NCBI GenBank assembly: GCA_024516155.1
Contig: JAJJXM010000012.1
Span: 744,001-808,000, forward strand
DNA: 64,000 nt
Reading direction: 5' to 3'
DNA from: Pyronema omphalodes
Taxonomy: Eukaryota; Ascomycota; Pezizomycetes; Pezizales; Pyronemataceae
Notes under the pieces: generated by a model
What the model was told of the DNA's origin: nothing
What the model saw: the letters and a program-made list of their open reading frames with translations, nothing else
The model's database searches: none
Made by a program: the position numbers and the translations under genes
Shown here: positions 60,200-64,000 of the stretch, in pieces
Layout of the letters: every line of letters begins with the position of its first letter
Position numbering within the stretch: the first letter of the stretch is position 1

Positions 60200-63100
60200 G
60201 ATGACGGTTGACGTGGGGTAAGCTTCGAAAAATCTTCCTCCGCCACAGCCCTAGCGGTGAAAAGTGAGCCGCTGCGCGACAGTGGAGCGCGTCGTATGAG
60301 TAATGTCTCGAGGTTTGTCGAAACAGAGATGAGGTAGAAATGTAACTGTCTGGCTCGTAAGGCGTAGAAGCAAGGCTTGCTTAGAGAGCTAAATCCTATT
60401 GCTTGGACGTGGAGTGAAACCTAAACGAATGAGCAAGTAGCTAAAAATTGTACTGTATACTGCAATATTAGTAGTCTCACTAGAGGTGTTAGAAAGGGAA
60501 ATGCGGTGGGGAGCAGCGCGTGCGTGGCGGGGTGTAGAGAAGGTTGGTTTTTAAGGTAGATGGCGGGGTTGAGGTATGATGCGGGATGGCGAGAGTACAG
60601 CAGCGGTTGTTAGGTGATCGAATCAGCGCAGCCAAGAGTGCAGTCTCAGCGTGCTTGTCGACGTTTTGTTTTTCGCTGGCGATAGGTGGCGGGGTAAAAA
60701 GGGCGGGGAGAGGGAAAGAGAGGTGATGGATCTGATGATGTAGGATGGTTGCGGAGGAAGTCTGAAGGTGGGCTGGTCGTCCCGCTCGTCGTCGGATGGA
60801 GGTTAGCGAGTTCGACTAGCGAACGCAGAATTGGTGACGACGGGTGAGGCAGCAGCAGGTATGGCTCATAGCAACGAGCAGTAAGTGCAACACAGCAAGC
60901 AGCAGGCAGCAACACACGTACGGAAGAGAATTCAAGCCAACTAAATATTGACGTGGAAAGAGTCTTTTCTGTATTTTTTTTTTCTGTTCCTGCGTGCTTT
61001 ACAGCTGCGTTTGCTATCTTGAAGATCACATGCAGAACGTGTGAGGTTATATCACGTGACTAAGTGTATAAATCAAGAGATGCACTTTTGTAGTGCATTT
61101 GCTGCCAAGTTGCAGCGTGTATACTGCTACTTCTTGTTGTTTTTAAGGTATGGTGTCGATGTTTCGAGACAGATTTGTGATAAAAAAAAAGAGAGAAAAA
61201 AGTTGTCCACGAGTCCAGAATTGCACAATCCGTCACGCACACTTTGCCAATTACGTCACCATCTCTAAACTCATTTCATCGTACATGTATACAATTTGAT
61301 ATGGATCCAAACATTAAATCGATAGTTGGGTATCTTTTTTGTTTTCAAATCATCTATGGAATTTTTCCTGACTGATGAAAATTGAAATAACGGTTACAGA
61401 TGCAAGCTCCTGGTTTCAACTAAAATTGCCTTAAGGTCCACTTCTCGAAGGTACTAGAACAAGCTAGGAAGCACTTCTTTCTGCTGAGGGATTCTTTGAT
61501 ACTTGTGTCGATTATATAGCAATTAGAAATATTCAGCAGTTGAAAATATTCAGATCAATCGCTTGAATATCCTTGATTGCCTGTGTTTGAATGTTATAGT
61601 TACCGTTGCCGTTGCTGATGCCGTTGCTGCTTTGCTGCTGGCCTCCTGTGATGCACTGTGATGCACTGTTATGCACAAATGACTTGCCTTTAGAGCTGTG
61701 AGAGCTTCTTTCTAGCGCATTCCACTCACTCACCCACACGCCCTACAGCACCTACCTGTCCACCACCCCACTGAAAGTTTGAAACTGCCCCGCAACAATC
61801 CTCTCCTTGTCCCTTCGAGTCTTCGACCGCCACTTCACACCATTTCAACGCTTTTATTTCCGGGTAACCTACATACACCAGCCACACACACACTTGGCGC
61901 CGGTTTCACTTTCCTTCCTTCCTTCTGGCTTCGCTGTCCTTGTTGGGGGCCCTTGACGCGTCTCATATATAGCAGCCCAGCAGCAAGCACAGCGGGAATT
62001 GGTGGTGTGAGTGGTGGAGAAGGCTCGGGAAGGCAGGAGGGACCTTCATTCGATGAACGTCTTGCTTTCATCTGCCTTTCACCTCAGAACATCAGAAACC
62101 CCCAAAGTCAACAGCAGTTGCATGACTGGAAGGAGCAGCATCGGCCATCACCCATCACCTAATCACCTAATCACCCATCACCCATCAACAACCCAAGACT
62201 CAAGACTCAAGACTCAAGTACATACTCGCGATAGTCCGCTTTACCCAAAATACCGTAGCAGCCTGTGGCATGCTGCCTATCGGGACAAGTGACACGAAAA
62301 CAAAATAAAAGAATCCGCCGATGAGCCCTGATATGCATGCACGTTAACTGCTGTCGTCCCATCCCAATGCACTTTTGGTGACCTGCCGTCTCATACTATG
62401 CCTGGTCTGTCAGTTGGCCGTGGGGCTACTCCCTCTTCGAACCTCCAGAAGCAGTATATAGAAGCACCAACAGGCACAACCAAGCACAAGCAGAAGAAGC
62501 AGAAGCAGAGGCAGAAGCAAGAAGCAGAAGCACCAGCAGAAGCAGAAGCACCAGCAGAAGCACCAGCAGAAGCACCAGCAGAAGCACCAGCACCAGCAGG
62601 CACCACCCTACCATACCAAGCACACATCCAGAAGAAGCAGAAGTACCACCAGAACTTAGAAGACGCACCAGAAGCATGAGAAGAAGAAGAAAATGCGAAC
62701 GATTCCCCAACCACCAACCACGTATCCCCCACCCACCCCCCTCTCCCCCCTCCCCCCTCCCCCCACCACCACAACCACCACCACCACCACCACTATGTAC
62801 ATCCTCCTCCTCCTCCAGTCTCCCTCATCCCACACCCTCTTCATCAATCCCCTCCCCCCTTCCCAAAATAAACCCCCCTCGGCCCCAAAGAGTATCTCAG
62901 GTATCCGCAGGTACCATCAGCTGAAAATCCTCATTCGTGAGCCGCCTCTCACCGTGCTCTCTCAGCAATTGGGCTGTAGCGGCGTCGTCTGACAGTTCGC
63001 AAGACCGTGTTTACCTTTCCCGCGCCCTAGTGAACCGCGATCGTAACAAGAAGGAAGCTATGTGCTCTGGGGGCTCCGTGCGTGTTCAGATCCCATCATC

Positions 63101-63467
63101 CCAAGCCCACCATCCACTCATTGCATACCTAGACTCTATAAAGCCGCCGTCCCGAAGGATTTGAATTTATAGGGTAGGACTTTCCCGACTTTTCAGTAGG
63201 TGGAACCATGAACCCAGCCCTTACGTGAAGGTGTTTTGAAACTCGCCCTTTTTCTACCCCGGAACTTCCATCAGCAAAGCTCGAGTTCCTGCAACATCCA
63301 CCACCACCATCACAACAATAACAACACCACCCCGTCCATACTAAAATCCCACTTGCTCCCGTATTTGCTGGCAAACACACTCACAAGTTCTACTTCTATC
63401 CTTCAACTCTCTGTTCCGCCAGGCATTGCGGTCAACATAGAACGACTACCAGTGCTCCGCCGTTACT
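60200..63467. other. divergent intergenic region
   Basis: About 3.3 kb between the divergent starts of tom1 and the partial gene at 63468. It presumably holds both promoters. AGCAGCAGG and CACCAGCAGAAG repeats lie at 60850-60915 and 62520-62600, and a CCACCACC stretch at 62760-62795. Frames of about 90-130 codons (for example + 62398-62679) are repeat-driven and not supported as genes. Confidence 0.55.
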
Positions 63468-64000
63468 ATGGTCGACGGGACCACTCCCGAAGAGACCGCC
63501 GTGGAGAAGGTGCAGGAGAAACAGCCTGAAAATGCTAGTATACGAAATTCGCTGAAGTCAGAGGCCAAGGTCAGCACGGTTGCTGCCATTGAGGACGACA
63601 AGGAGGTATTATCATCACCCTCTACATGCTATATGACACCCCAATGGCCGTTTGGTATTGGTGGTGTCAGATGCCCCCCCATATAACACCCGCCTCTCAT
63701 GCTCACGGCGTTTGACTACCCATCTACCGCGTTGTTTGGTTTCCCCTATGTGTATTGGTATTCTGTACCAATTTACACAACACTGTGCCCTACGTTATGA
63801 TTGATTCCCCTAAAAGCGAAATTGATGGAAAAGCTGACATTCGTTCTCCTTACTTTCAGGAAAGTAGCTCTGATGAAGAATTTAAGGACGCCGCTCAGGA
63901 GACTACAAAAGATACTCCATCATCCCCTCCTCCTCCACGAGCTCGCAGCTTAACGCACATGTCACATTCCACGGTGTCGTCCGTACCTGAGGTTCCACAG
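63468..64000 (+). CDS. unidentified acidic protein, 5' part only
   Basis: Two exons are supported: 63468-63605 (46 codons) and 63859 to the window end, separated by a 253-bp intron starting GTATTA and ending CTTTCAG with CTGAC upstream. The N terminus reads MVDGTTPEETAVEKVQEKQP and the second exon starts ESSSDEEFKDAAQETT, followed by a Pro-rich and Ser/Thr-rich segment (SPPPPRARSLTHMSHS). It is acidic and probably disordered, as at the start of many fungal signalling or Rab-GAP proteins, but no domain is reached. I do not recognise it. The 3' part lies outside the window. Confidence 0.6.

Noticed and set aside
62398..62679. 93-codon frame rich in EAPAEAP
   Set aside because: Produced by CACCAGCAGAAG repeats; the opposite strand is equally open.

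Overview
The window looks like nuclear DNA of a filamentous ascomycete fungus (Pezizomycotina grade). Genes are interrupted by short GT-AG introns (mostly 47-262 bp), often with a CTAAC/CTGAC-type branch point just before the acceptor. The recognisable proteins have fungal forms: a GT15 (KRE2/MNT1) mannosyltransferase, an Rxt3-domain Rpd3L subunit, a fungal dynactin p150 and a Tom1/Ptr1-type HECT ligase. The class cannot be fixed from sequence alone; an early-diverging group such as Orbiliomycetes or Pezizomycetes is only a guess.

Layout. Positions 1-4.4 kb are gene-poor: an unrecognised 170-codon frame, the decayed 3' end of a non-LTR-type retroposon and a broken ankyrin-like gene. From 4.4 to 25.9 kb five genes lie on the + strand: AIP1 (actin turnover), a KRE2-family Golgi mannosyltransferase, dynactin p150Glued, an arrestin-fold protein and a FRA10AC1-like protein with an RS-rich tail. 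From 27.1 to 60.2 kb four genes lie on the - strand: Rxt3, Utp7/WDR46 (ribosome biogenesis), ribose-phosphate pyrophosphokinase and a giant 3934-residue Tom1/HUWE1-type HECT ubiquitin ligase. At 63.5 kb the first two exons of an unidentified + strand gene run off the end. I derived exon coordinates by hand from reading frame, splice signals and family conservation. All nine complete models keep frame and end at a stop.

The genes are housekeeping functions without an operon or cluster logic; AIP1 and p150 are both cytoskeletal, but their adjacency need not mean anything. The unusual part is the intergenic DNA. It is long for a fungus (7.8 kb between rxt3 and utp7, 4.9 kb between prs and tom1) and packed with 7-, 8-, 9-, 13- and 16-bp tandem arrays, higher-order repeats of about 330 bp, long homopolymers and three copies of a retroposon-like 3' tail. 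Points most worth a second look are an in-frame TAG at the rxt3 end followed by 48 coding-like codons, the shared retroposon tail, the three-copy higher-order repeat at 35.5-36.5 kb, a stop-free 54-bp intron in tom1 and the ankyrin relic. I found no convincing new multi-gene system.
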